Below, one piece after another: positions 1-7,302 of a DNA stretch of 42,860 nt (position 1 is its first letter; every line of letters begins with the position of its first letter). The stretch spans positions 1 to 42,860 of the forward strand of contig JAQUSS010000008.1 in assembly GCA_028710135.1 (NCBI GenBank), written 5' to 3'. This DNA comes from Gemmiger sp. Its GTDB lineage: Bacteria; Bacillota; Clostridia; Oscillospirales; Ruminococcaceae. The notes beneath the pieces were generated by a model. It ran no database searches and was not told the DNA's origin. It saw only the letters and a program-made list of their open reading frames with translations. The position numbers were made by a program, and so were the translations under genes.

Positions 1-470
1 CCATGGCAGCCGTGACGGATTTTGTGCTGGAAAACTGTGCCGAAACCGACACCGTGTACATCAACATTGATACCGATGGCTACAGTGGCAGTACCTTTGC
101 CTACAGCGACCCTGCCCACCCGGCCCTGCAAAGCATGGTGCTGTGGGAGAATAGCGTTCCCTCCACCCACGGCTTCCCCACTGGAATTTGGAGCAGCAAA
201 TACCTGTTTGTAACCGATTATTTGGACGAAGGGGGCCTAGTTGGCGGGGTGAACACCGCCCTGCGCACCGATACCCCGGCAGCCCCCCACTATGCCTACC
301 GGGGGGCCTTCCCCCTGGCGGGGGTAACGCTGTATTGTTACGAGCGCCTTACCCCGCCCGATGCCGCCGAGGCTACCTACTTTAAAACCCTTTTTGCCGA
401 TTACGATGCCCGCTGGCCCGCCCTTTACAGCCAGCGCATCGATGCCTATTTGGCAGGGCAGGGGGGCTAA
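1..470 (+). CDS. C-terminal fragment of a probable surface/membrane protein (5' end outside window)
   Basis: An open frame runs from the window edge to a TAA at 468-470. An ATG occurs at position 3, but no ribosome binding site can be seen, so I treat this as the C-terminus of a longer gene. The visible 155 residues have no membrane span and are rich in Asp, Tyr, Ala and Pro. A stretch such as VYINIDTDGYSG suggests a soluble, probably extracytoplasmic beta-rich domain. Terminal domains of this kind follow the membrane region in some GT-C-type glycosyltransferases, and another large GT-C protein lies at the far end of the window; that link is inference only. The gene is followed by a perfect hairpin at 493-533. 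I do not recognise a family with confidence. Confidence 0.6.
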   Translation, partial: MAAVTDFVLENCAETDTVYINIDTDGYSGSTFAYSDPAHPALQSMVLWENSVPSTHGFPTGIWSSKYLFVTDYLDEGGLVGGVNTALRTDTPAAPHYAYRGAFPLAGVTLYCYERLTPPDAAEATYFKTLFADYDARWPALYSQRIDAYLAGQGG

Positions 471-492
471 GGGGCTATTTCATCTAAAAAAT

Positions 493-533
493 AACGGCTG
501 TTGCCGGTGTGTGGTACACCGGCAACAGCCGTT
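493..533 (+). terminator. Perfect 18-bp hairpin, probable intrinsic terminator
   Basis: Arms 493-510 and 516-533 are exact reverse complements around a 5-nt loop (GTGGT). The hairpin begins 22 nt after the preceding stop codon. The downstream T content is modest (GTTTGCGTTT), so it could also be a stabilising 3' structure. Confidence 0.7.
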
Positions 534-548
534 TGCGTTTGCAAAAGT

Positions 549-630
549 ATTTATCTGAATTCGCCCTGCCCCTCGCCGCTGCGCGGCAACCGGGGTGATG
601 GCTAAAAAATAGCCTTCCGGCTATTTTTCA
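549..630 (+). repeat. Double-hairpin interspersed repeat, copy A
   Basis: The unit has two parts. The first is a GC-rich stem-loop built around GCCGCTGCGCGGC and closed by GCCCC/GGGGT. The second is an A/T-flanked terminator-like hairpin, AAAATAGCC-loop-GGCTATTTTT. It is nearly identical to copy B at 651-731 and, inverted, to copy C at 13143-13215. Copies A and B also share the flank TTATCT(G/A)AATTCGCCCTG. Confidence 0.75.
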
Positions 631-650
631 TTGCTTCGCAATAAAAAATA

Positions 651-731
651 ATTTATCTAAATTCGCCCTGCCCCTCGCCGCTACGCGGCAACCGGGGCAG
701 ATGGCTAAAAAATAGCCTCACGGCTATTTTT
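651..731 (+). repeat. Double-hairpin interspersed repeat, copy B (also terminator for sufB)
   Basis: A tandem copy about 102 bp after copy A, differing by a few substitutions in loops and linkers. Its terminal hairpin AAAAATAGCC-TCAC-GGCTATTTTT is symmetrical and lies immediately past the sufB stop codon on the - strand, so it can act as a terminator in both directions. Confidence 0.75.
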
Positions 732-733
732 CG

Positions 734-1654
734 TTACTTTAAAAAGCCGTTCACAATTTGGTCCTCGGCCTGCTTTTCGGTCAGGCCCAGGGTCATCAGC
801 TTTACAAGCTGTTCCCCGGCGATTTTGCCGATGGCCGCCTCGTGTATCAGGCTGGCGTCCACATTGTTGGCGGTTAGCTGGGGGCTGGCGAGGACGCAGG
901 CATGGTCCATAATGATGGCGTCGCACTCGGTGTGCCCGGCGCAGGCGCAGTTGCCGTTTAACCGGCTGATGAACTCCTGCTGGCTCTTATCCTTCGCGAC
1001 GCTGCGCGAGATGACGTTGGCCGAGCAGCCGTCGCCGTTGAGGTCAACGGCAAAATCCGCAATGGCGTGTTGGTTGCCGGTGGTCATAATCTTGTCATGC
1101 ACCACCAGGCTGGCCCCCGCGGCCAAATCGCCACTGGTTTTGCGCAGGGTATCGTCAATGCCCGCAATCTGGGTGGTTTCCATCTCCATGTGGGCACCCT
1201 CGGCCAGGTGCACAATCGTGGTGGGGTTCATCAGCCGTTTGCCCCGGCCCTCCCCCTCGCCGTAATGCTTTTCCACATAGCGCAGCTTGGCGTTTTTGGC
1301 AAGGTAAAAGGTGTGTATGCCATCGTGCTGGGCATCGGCCCCGCCACAGTTGTGGATGCCGCACCCGGCAATGATGGTCACATCGGCATTTTCGCCAATA
1401 TAAAAATCGTTGTACACCAAGTCCTTCAGGCCGGTTTGGCTCAAAATAACCGGGATGTGTACACTCTCGTTCACGGTGCCCGGCTTAATGTGGATATCAA
1501 TGCCCGGCTTATCGGCCTTGGTGGTGATATCAATGTTGGCGGTGGTGTGCCGCCCGCCCGGCTGGCCGTTGGCGCGGATATTGTAGGCCCCCACCGGCAA
1601 CGCGTCCAGGTCAGCAACCTCTTTCAGCAGCTTCTTTTCAATGGCATCCATCAT
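734..1654 (-). CDS. sufB: SufB/SufD-family Fe-S cluster assembly protein (minimal SufB)
   Basis: A 306-residue SufB/SufD-family protein, the beta-helical scaffold on which Fe-S clusters form together with the SufC ATPase in the cytosol. It is much shorter than the roughly 470-residue SufB of classical sufABCDSE operons. It resembles the compact SufB-like proteins of archaea and anaerobic Firmicutes that work with SufC alone. The C-terminal region carries family features such as DHACVLASPQL and LIHEAAIGKI, and several Cys are clustered in the NGNCACAGHTEC stretch. Its start codon overlaps the sufC stop by 4 nt, so translation is coupled. No sufD, sufS or sufU follows; the gene ends at repeat copy B. 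The start is MMDAIEKK; the second Met is an equally possible start. Confidence 0.9.
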   Translation of the reverse strand: MMDAIEKKLLKEVADLDALPVGAYNIRANGQPGGRHTTANIDITTKADKPGIDIHIKPGTVNESVHIPVILSQTGLKDLVYNDFYIGENADVTIIAGCGIHNCGGADAQHDGIHTFYLAKNAKLRYVEKHYGEGEGRGKRLMNPTTIVHLAEGAHMEMETTQIAGIDDTLRKTSGDLAAGASLVVHDKIMTTGNQHAIADFAVDLNGDGCSANVISRSVAKDKSQQEFISRLNGNCACAGHTECDAIIMDHACVLASPQLTANNVDASLIHEAAIGKIAGEQLVKLMTLGLTEKQAEDQIVNGFLK

Positions 1655-2388
1655 CCACGCACCCCTTCCACTTTATCGGCCAGCACACTGCACGCGCCGC
1701 CCGCATCGGCACTGCCCAGCAGGCAGGGCAAAAGCTGGGCGCGCGGCCCCACTTTATCCACCTGGCCGCCCTTGATAACCACAATGGTATCGGCAATGTT
1801 CAAAATACGTTCCTGGTGGCTGATAATCAGGATGGTGCCCCGCGTCCGCTCGTACATTTTTTCAAAAACGCGAATCAGGTTTTGGAAGCTCCACAAATCA
1901 ATACCGGCCTCCGGCTCATCAAAGATGGATAGCTTGGTGGCACGGGCCAGCACCATGGCAATCTCAATCCGCTTCAGCTCCCCGCCCGAAAGGCTGGCAT
2001 CAATCTCGCGGTCAATATAATCGCGGGCACACAGGCCAACCTCGCTCAGGTAGTTGCAGGCCTCGTTCACGGTGGTGTCCTTGCCGGCGGCCAGGCCCAG
2101 CAAATCGTGTACCTGCAAGCCCTTGAACCGCACCGGCTGCTGGAAGGCGTAGCTCACGCCCAAATTGGCCCGCTCGGTGATGGAAAGGTTGGTGATATCC
2201 ACCCCATCCAGCAAAATTTGCCCGGCGGTGGGGGTATAAATACCGGCAATCACCTTGGCCAGGGTGGATTTGCCGCCCCCGTTTGGCCCGGTGATGGCCA
2301 CAAAACGGTCGTTGATGGTCAAATTCACATCATGCAGAATTTCTTTGTTGCCCTCGGTTTCAAAACCGACGTGCTTTAGCTCAAGCAT
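1651..2388 (-). CDS. sufC: SufC, Fe-S assembly ABC ATPase
   Basis: A 245-residue ABC ATPase. Walker A is GPNGGGKST (residues 34-42), the signature is LSGGELKR (133-140), and Walker B plus catalytic Glu is in SIFDEPEAGIDL (154-165). The combination of SGGELKRIEI and DEPEAGIDL is typical of SufC rather than of transport ATPases. SufC binds the SufB-type scaffold and uses ATP to drive cluster assembly. The start is preceded by GGAGGA. It is the first gene of a two-gene operon; an upstream promoter is visible at 2532-2561 and the leader is about 135 nt. The C-terminal 30 residues, after the ABC core, are variable. Confidence 0.93.
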   Translation of the reverse strand: MLELKHVGFETEGNKEILHDVNLTINDRFVAITGPNGGGKSTLAKVIAGIYTPTAGQILLDGVDITNLSITERANLGVSYAFQQPVRFKGLQVHDLLGLAAGKDTTVNEACNYLSEVGLCARDYIDREIDASLSGGELKRIEIAMVLARATKLSIFDEPEAGIDLWSFQNLIRVFEKMYERTRGTILIISHQERILNIADTIVVIKGGQVDKVGPRAQLLPCLLGSADAGGACSVLADKVEGVRG

Positions 2389-2531
2389 TCTATTCCTCCG
2401 TTTTTATCCGCGCCGGTTCCCGACACGGTGGCGGGCGGTGGCCGCCCGTCTATCGTTTTTTTAGTTGCTTTTTCGTAGCTTTTTTTGTAGCTTCTATGGT
2501 GTATAGACCCCACAGGGGCCAATACCCCTAT

Positions 2532-2561
2532 ACTATACCACAATAGGGGGTAAAATAACAA
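2532..2561 (-). promoter_or_regulatory. Promoter for sufC-sufB
   Basis: Read on the - strand: -35 TTGTTA (2556-2561), 18-bp spacer, -10 TATAGT (2532-2537). It faces sufC across a leader of about 135 nt that contains a GGGCGG/CCGCCC hairpin. It is divergent from the asnB promoter about 40 bp away. Confidence 0.6.
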
Positions 2562-2600
2562 GCAAAAGGGGGGCGGCGGGGGTGGCACTGCAAAAAAATC

Positions 2601-2629
2601 TTGACAGCGGCTTTTCGGCGTGGTACGCT
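2601..2629 (+). promoter_or_regulatory. Promoter of the asnB T-box leader
   Basis: Consensus -35 TTGACA (2601-2606), 17-bp spacer, -10 TACGCT (2624-2629). Transcription should start near 2636, directly before the T-box stem I. Confidence 0.75.
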
Positions 2630-2635
2630 GAATGC

Positions 2636-2927
2636 ACAAAAAGCGATTAACGGGAAAAGTACCGCTACGCGGCTGACACAGAGAGCCTGGCAAATGCTGA
2701 AAGCCGGGATTAGCCAACAGCGCGAAAGAACACCCGCCAGCTGCAAACGGAACACACGGCATGGCCGTGCAAGTATGGGCGCCGCAGGCCGCGCGTTAAA
2801 GCGGCAGCGTTTCAAAGGTGAACGTACGGGAAAGTGACCGCATTTTGCGGTAATTTAGGTGGCACCACGGATCAGAAAATGACGGCGATTCGTCCTAAAG
2901 TAAGGGCGAAGCGGGCTGTCTTTTTTT
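2636..2927 (+). promoter_or_regulatory. T-box riboswitch, tRNA-Asn specific, with intrinsic terminator
   Basis: The leader holds the T-box hallmarks in order. The stem I AGTA element lies near 2660 (GGGAAAAGTACC). The distal-loop motif AGAGAGCC (about 2680) is followed by GCTGAAAGCC. The specifier region is GAAAG-AAC-ACCC, with codon AAC (Asn) at 2729-2731. The T-box core TTTAGGTGGCACCACGG is at 2854-2870. The antiterminator would pair TTTAGG (2854-2859) with CCTAAA (2894-2899). The competing terminator pairs 2881-2896 with 2903-2920 and ends in T7 (2921-2927). Known mechanism: uncharged tRNA binds the specifier and T-box, stabilises the antiterminator and allows transcription. An AAC specifier matches the downstream asparagine synthetase, so expression should rise on Asn starvation. 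Confidence 0.93.
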
Positions 2928-3024
2928 ATTTCTCCGCTTCCTTGGTTCGGCAGGCCAAACGGCCTGCGGGGGCGCGCTGCGTTTAGGCAAAGCGCGCCTA
3001 GGATTTGAGAAAAGAGGAAGTTCT

Positions 3025-4605
3025 ATGTGCTGCATTATGGGCTATGCCGGGCACGATTTGCCCGAAGAAAAATTTACCGAATATCTGCTGCGTACCGCCA
3101 GCCGCGGCCCCGATGACCAGCGGGTGGCCAAGACGGAATTTGGCCTGCTTGGCTTTGGCCGGCTGGCCATTATGGGCCTTACCCCGGCGGGGATGCAGCC
3201 CTTTTTCCGCGGGAAAGACTGTGTGGTTTGCAACGGCGAGCTGTATGGCTTCCGCACGGCCAAAAAGGAGCTGGAAGCGCAGGGCTACACCTTTGCCTCC
3301 GATTCTGACTGCGAGATTATTTTGCCCCTGTACTACCAGTACGGCCTGGCGATGTTTGCGCATCTGGATGCCGAATTTGCGATGATTTTGTACGATAGCC
3401 GCAAGCAATGGCTGATTGCCGCGCGGGACCCTTTGGGGATACGGCCCCTATTTTACGGCTACAGCGAGAGCGGCAAAATCGCCTTTGCCTCCGAGGCAAA
3501 AAACCTGGTGGGGCTGGTGAAAAAAATCTACCCCTTCCCGGTTGGCAGCTACTACTGCAATGGCCAATTTGTGCGCTACTGCGATATTGCCGATACCCCC
3601 GCCTACACCCACGACGATATGGGCACCATCTTGACCAATATCCGCGAGAAGCTGATTGCCGGGGTGGATAAGCGGCTGGATGCCGACACGCCGGTTGGGT
3701 TTTTGCTTTCGGGCGGGCTGGATTCCAGCCTGGTGTGTGCCATTGCGGCCAAAAAGCTCTCGAAGCCCATCCGCACCTTTGCCATCGGTATGCGGGAGGA
3801 TGCCATTGACCTAAAATATGCCCGCCAGACGGCCGATTACCTGGGTGCTGACCATACCGAGGTGATTATTGATGAACAGACGGTGGTGGATAGCCTGGAG
3901 GAAGTGATTGCCATGCTGGGCACCTGGGATATCACCACCATCCGTGCCTCGGTGGGGATGTATTTGGTGTGTAAGGCCATCCACCGGCAGAGCGATATCC
4001 GGGTGCTGCTCACGGGCGAGATATCGGACGAGCTGTTTGGCTATAAATACACCGATTTTGCCCCCAGCGCCGCCGCCTTCCAGGCCGAGAGCCAAAAGCG
4101 GATACGGGAGCTGTACCAGTACGATGTGCTGCGGGCCGACCGTTCCATCAGCGTGAACAGCCTGGAGGCGCGGGTGCCGTTTGGCGACCTGGATTTTGTA
4201 AAGTATGTGATGCAAATTGACCCGGCCCTCAAGCTGAACACCTACGGCAAGGGCAAATACCTGCTGCGCAAGGCGTTTGAGGGGGACTGGCTGCCCGAAA
4301 GCATTCTCTGGCGGGAGAAGGCCGCCTTCTCGGACGCGGTGGGCCACTCGATGGTGGACGATTTGAAGGCCCTGGCCGAGGAAACCTACACCGATGCCGT
4401 CTTTGCCGAAAAGTGCAAGCAGTACACCCACGGCACCCCCTTTACCAAAGAAAGCTTGCTCTACCGCGAAATTTTTGAAAAATATTACCCCGGCCAGGCC
4501 GAGATGATTGTGGATTTTTGGATGCCCAACAAAGCCTGGCCCGGTTGCCAGGTGAGCGACCCCAGCGCCCGTGTGCTGAAAAACTATGGTGATTCCGGCA
4601 AATAA
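3025..4605 (+). CDS. asnB: Asparagine synthetase B (glutamine-hydrolysing)
   Basis: Cytosolic enzyme converting aspartate, glutamine and ATP to asparagine. 526 residues, on the short side for AsnB. The N-terminal glutaminase domain (about 1-190) starts MCCIMGYAG with Cys2 as nucleophile; the usual Gly3 is Cys here. It has RGPDD (28-32) and NGELYG (70-75). The C-terminal synthetase domain has the ATP-pyrophosphatase loop SGGLDSS (229-235) and TGEISDELFGY (330-340). A good SD (AAGAGGAAG) precedes the ATG at 3025. The upstream Asn T-box makes the assignment firm and shows regulation by charged tRNA-Asn levels. A GNAT gene follows after 55 nt and probably shares the transcript. Confidence 0.95.
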   Translation: MCCIMGYAGHDLPEEKFTEYLLRTASRGPDDQRVAKTEFGLLGFGRLAIMGLTPAGMQPFFRGKDCVVCNGELYGFRTAKKELEAQGYTFASDSDCEIILPLYYQYGLAMFAHLDAEFAMILYDSRKQWLIAARDPLGIRPLFYGYSESGKIAFASEAKNLVGLVKKIYPFPVGSYYCNGQFVRYCDIADTPAYTHDDMGTILTNIREKLIAGVDKRLDADTPVGFLLSGGLDSSLVCAIAAKKLSKPIRTFAIGMREDAIDLKYARQTADYLGADHTEVIIDEQTVVDSLEEVIAMLGTWDITTIRASVGMYLVCKAIHRQSDIRVLLTGEISDELFGYKYTDFAPSAAAFQAESQKRIRELYQYDVLRADRSISVNSLEARVPFGDLDFVKYVMQIDPALKLNTYGKGKYLLRKAFEGDWLPESILWREKAAFSDAVGHSMVDDLKALAEETYTDAVFAEKCKQYTHGTPFTKESLLYREIFEKYYPGQAEMIVDFWMPNKAWPGCQVSDPSARVLKNYGDSGK

Positions 4606-4660
4606 GGGGCCGCGCAGAGCCAGCCAAAGCGGGGATGAACCGAAGAAAAAGGGGAAGGTT

Positions 4661-5167
4661 ATGGAGATACGCAAGGCTACCCCGGCGGATATGCCGGAAA
4701 TTCTTGAAATTTTTGGCCGCGCGCGGGCCTTTATGGCGGCAAGCGGCAACCCCAACCAGTGGGTGGGCGGCTACCCGCAGCAGGCCCTGATGGCTGCCGA
4801 GATTGCGCGCGGGGTTTGCTACCTGTGCGTAGCGGCAGGCAGGGCGGAGGGGACGTTTTGCTACATCCCGGGCGTGGAGCCGACCTATGCCACGATAGAA
4901 GCGGGCGCTTGGCCCGACGATGCCCCCTACGCCACCATCCACCGCCTAGCCTCCGCCGGGCGGGTGAAGGGGGTGGCCGCGGCCTGCTTTGGCTGGGCAG
5001 CGGCCGGCGGCCTTGCCCTGCGGGCCGATACCCACCACGATAACACCGTGATGCAGCACCTGCTGGAAACGAACGGCTTTGCCCGCTGCGGGCAAATTCG
5101 CCTTGCAAACGGCAGCCCGCGCATTGCCTACTGGTGCAGGGCCGAAACCCCGCCCCAAAATGCCTAA
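4661..5167 (+). CDS. GNAT-family N-acetyltransferase
   Basis: 168 residues. The N-terminus MEIRKATPADMPEILEIF is the characteristic first strand and helix of the GNAT (Gcn5-related acetyl-CoA transferase) fold. The C-terminal part reads LRADTHHDNTVMQHLLETNGF, matching the common GNAT pattern of L-x-D-T-x-x-x-N-x-x-x-x-x-x-L-x-x-x-G-F. An AAGGGGAAGG ribosome site fixes the ATG at 4661; the frame stays open upstream, but that part overlaps asnB and is not supported. The substrate is unknown. It lies 55 nt after asnB and is probably co-transcribed, but a role in amino-acid metabolism is only a guess. Confidence 0.85.
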   Translation: MEIRKATPADMPEILEIFGRARAFMAASGNPNQWVGGYPQQALMAAEIARGVCYLCVAAGRAEGTFCYIPGVEPTYATIEAGAWPDDAPYATIHRLASAGRVKGVAAACFGWAAAGGLALRADTHHDNTVMQHLLETNGFARCGQIRLANGSPRIAYWCRAETPPQNA

Positions 5168-5222
5168 AAGGGCGGTTTTGCCAAAGCTTGTTATAAATTT
5201 TGGTAAAATTGGGCGCAACACC

Positions 5223-5251
5223 TTGCAAAAAAGCCGTTCTCAACTTATAAT
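5223..5251 (+). promoter_or_regulatory. Promoter for the NifU-like/GGGtGRT pair
   Basis: -35 TTGCAA (5223-5228), exactly 17 bp spacer, -10 TATAAT (5246-5251). The transcript would have a leader of about 145 nt before the ATG at 5405. Nothing recognisable as a riboswitch is seen in it. Confidence 0.7.
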
Positions 5252-5404
5252 GGTTATAGCTGTGAAATGCTTCACAAAAAACCAACCCAAAACAAGGCGC
5301 TTGCCGGTTCCGGCTGGCAAGGGTGCCAAGGCCCCGGCAAACGCGGCTTTTGGGCCGGTTTGATACGAGCTGCCCTTCACAAAAACTGCAAAGGAGAGAA
5401 AATT

Positions 5405-6106
5405 ATGACCTATTCTGCACAAGTCGAAAATATGTGTCCCATCGCAAAAGGTCCTAAACACGGCCCCGCGCCCATCCCAGAAGAAGGCGAGTGGGTAAAG
5501 GCTTATAAGATTGAGGACATCAACGGCTACACCCATGGTGTGGGCTGGTGTGCCCCCCAGCAGGGTACCTGCAAGTTGAGCTTGAATATCAAAAAGGGCA
5601 TCATCGAGGAGGCCCTGGTTGAAACCATCGGTTGCTCCGGCATGACCCACTCCGCCGCCATGGCGGGCGAGATTCTGCCCGGCAAAACCATCTTGGAAGC
5701 CCTGAATACCGACCTTGTCTGCGATGCCATCAACGTTGCCATGCGCGAGCTGTTCTTGCAGATTGTATATGGCCGCAGCCAGACTGCTTTCTCGGAGGAT
5801 GGGCTGCCCATCGGCGCCGGGCTGGACGATTTGGGCAAGGGCCTGCGCAGCATGACCGGCACCATCTTCTCCACCAAGGCCAAGGGCGTGCGCTATCTGG
5901 AGCTGACCGAGGGCTATATCCTCAAAACCGCTTTGGATAAGAACGACCAGGTGATTGGCTACCAGTTTGTCCGGGTGGGCAAAATGCTGGAAGCCATCCG
6001 CCATGGCACGGACCCCAAAGAAGCGTACGAGAAGAACATCGGCACCTACGGCCGCTTTACCGCGGAGCAGGGCGCTGTGAAGTTCATCGACCCGCGTGAA
6101 GAATAA
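5405..6106 (+). CDS. NifU/IscU-like iron-sulfur cluster scaffold protein
   Basis: 233 residues with an IscU/NifU N-terminal-type core. C49 lies in VGWCAPQQG and C56 just after it. C77 lies in IGCSGMTHSAAMAGEILPGK, equivalent to the GCGSAIASS region of IscU. C106 lies in NTDLVCDAIN, where IscU has its HCS cysteine. Such scaffolds accept sulfur from a cysteine desulfurase and iron, then pass on [2Fe-2S] or [4Fe-4S] clusters. The ATG at 5405 has AAAGGAGAG upstream; an in-frame extension to 5267 lacks support and runs over the promoter. The last third (from about residue 155) is not part of the IscU fold that I recognise. It is followed 18 nt later by the GGGtGRT gene, an arrangement I recall from other gut Clostridia. 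Confidence 0.85.
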   Translation: MTYSAQVENMCPIAKGPKHGPAPIPEEGEWVKAYKIEDINGYTHGVGWCAPQQGTCKLSLNIKKGIIEEALVETIGCSGMTHSAAMAGEILPGKTILEALNTDLVCDAINVAMRELFLQIVYGRSQTAFSEDGLPIGAGLDDLGKGLRSMTGTIFSTKAKGVRYLELTEGYILKTALDKNDQVIGYQFVRVGKMLEAIRHGTDPKEAYEKNIGTYGRFTAEQGAVKFIDPREE

Positions 6107-6124
6107 GAGAGGGAGGAACTGAAT

Positions 6125-7123
6125 ATGGCTACTTTTGAATCTCAGGAACGCCGGATGCCCAAAATCAACGAGTGCTTGAAGGCAAACGGCCTGGAATCCT
6201 TGGATGCCTGCAACGAGCTGCTGCTTGCCAAAGGCATCGATTGCGATAAAATTGTGCGCGGCGTGCAGAACATCTGCTTTGATAACGCCGTTTGGGCCTA
6301 CACCCTGGGCACCGCCATTGCGGTTAAGCGGGGGCTGAAAAATGCCGCCGATTGTGCCGCCGCCATCGGTGAAGGGCTGGAAGCCTTTACCATCCCCGGC
6401 TCGGTTGCCGAGCAGCGCAAGGTTGGGCTTGGCCACGGCAACCTGGGCGCTATGCTTTTGAACGATGATACCCATTGCTTCTGCTTCCTGGCAGGGCACG
6501 AATCCTTTGCCGCCGCCGAGGGCGCTATCGGCATTGCCCGCACCGCCAACAAGGTGCGCAAGGAGCCGCTGCGCGTTATCTTGAACGGCCTGGGCAAGGA
6601 TGCCGCCATGATCATCAGCCGCATCAACGGTTTCACCTACGTGCAAACCGAGTACGACTTCAAAAAGGGCGAGGTAAACGTTGTTTCCTCCACCGCTTAC
6701 TCGGATGGTGAGCGCGCCGCCGTTAAGTGCTTTGGCGCCAACGATGTTCTGGAAGGCGTTGCCATCATGAAGGCGGAGGGTGTTGAGGTTTCCATCACCG
6801 GCAACTCCACCAACCCCACCCGCTTCCAGCACCTGGTTGCCGGCACCTACAAAAAGTGGGCCATCGAGAATAACAAAAAGTACTTCTCGGTCGCTTCGGG
6901 CGGCGGCACCGGCCGCACCCTGCACCCCGATAACGTGGCCGCCGGCCCTGCCAGCTATGGCTTGACCGACTCCATGGGCCGTATGCACGGGGACGCGCAG
7001 TTTGCGGGTTCCTCCAGCGTGCCTGCCCACGTGGAAATGATGGGCTTAATCGGCGCGGGCAACAACCCGATGGTCGGCATGACGGTGGCGTGCGCTGTTG
7101 CCGCTGCCCAGGCCAACGGCTAA
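6125..7123 (+). CDS. GGGtGRT protein (family of unknown function)
   Basis: 332 residues with the name-giving motif GGGTGRT at 259-265. The protein is Gly- and Ala-rich, without signal peptide or clear membrane span, and has several Cys (C17, C29, C40, C51, C77, C118, C120, C202). The N-terminal part contains GLGHGNLGAMLL and the C-terminal part SSVPAHVEMMGLIGAGNNPMVGMTVA, both glycine-loop-like. This matches the GGGtGRT family, which is widespread in anaerobic Firmicutes and has no established function. Pairing with a NifU-like scaffold 18 nt upstream suggests it either helps to build or receives an Fe-S cluster; this is inference. SD GAGGGAGGA precedes the ATG. Confidence 0.88.
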   Translation: MATFESQERRMPKINECLKANGLESLDACNELLLAKGIDCDKIVRGVQNICFDNAVWAYTLGTAIAVKRGLKNAADCAAAIGEGLEAFTIPGSVAEQRKVGLGHGNLGAMLLNDDTHCFCFLAGHESFAAAEGAIGIARTANKVRKEPLRVILNGLGKDAAMIISRINGFTYVQTEYDFKKGEVNVVSSTAYSDGERAAVKCFGANDVLEGVAIMKAEGVEVSITGNSTNPTRFQHLVAGTYKKWAIENNKKYFSVASGGGTGRTLHPDNVAAGPASYGLTDSMGRMHGDAQFAGSSSVPAHVEMMGLIGAGNNPMVGMTVACAVAAAQANG

Positions 7124-7172
7124 ACCTGCCCCCCAAAAACCTGGCCCCGCTGCCCTGCGGCGGGGAAGAAGG

Positions 7173-7201
7173 TTGACAGGCGGCGTTTCCCATGGTATAA
7201 T
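7173..7201 (+). promoter_or_regulatory. Near-perfect consensus promoter
   Basis: -35 TTGACA (7173-7178), 17-bp spacer, -10 TATAAT (7196-7201). The predicted start is near 7208, only about 13 nt before a strong intrinsic terminator. Confidence 0.85.
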
Positions 7202-7220
7202 CTAGCAATATTAAAAACGA

Positions 7221-7257
7221 AGGCGTTTCACCCCGGTATAGGGGTGGAACGCCTTTT
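7221..7257 (+). terminator. Leader terminator/attenuator before the ABC operon
   Basis: A 14-bp stem (7221-7234 with 7241-7254; one or two wobble or mismatch positions) over a short GGTATA loop, followed by TTTTTGCTTTTG. It lies between the consensus promoter and the transporter ATPase start, so transcripts would end after about 50 nt unless they read through. No antiterminator partner was found by eye. Confidence 0.7.
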
Positions 7258-7302
7258 TGCTTTTGCTGCCTGGCGGAAAAGGGTGGAGAGGGGAAATGAA
7301 CT

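Noticed and set aside
2376-2762. Small - strand frame in the region between sufC and asnB
   Set aside because: It covers the sufC promoter and part of the T-box leader and has no ribosome site; the RNA features explain the region.
3811-4755. A - strand frame of 314 codons opposite asnB
   Set aside because: Shadow of asnB with no SD and no plausible domain.
5240-7030. A nearly 600-codon open frame on the - strand opposite the NifU-like/GGGtGRT genes
   Set aside because: It mirrors two well-supported + strand genes, has no ribosome site and a low-complexity Gly/Ala/Val/His composition expected from the antisense of GC-rich coding DNA.
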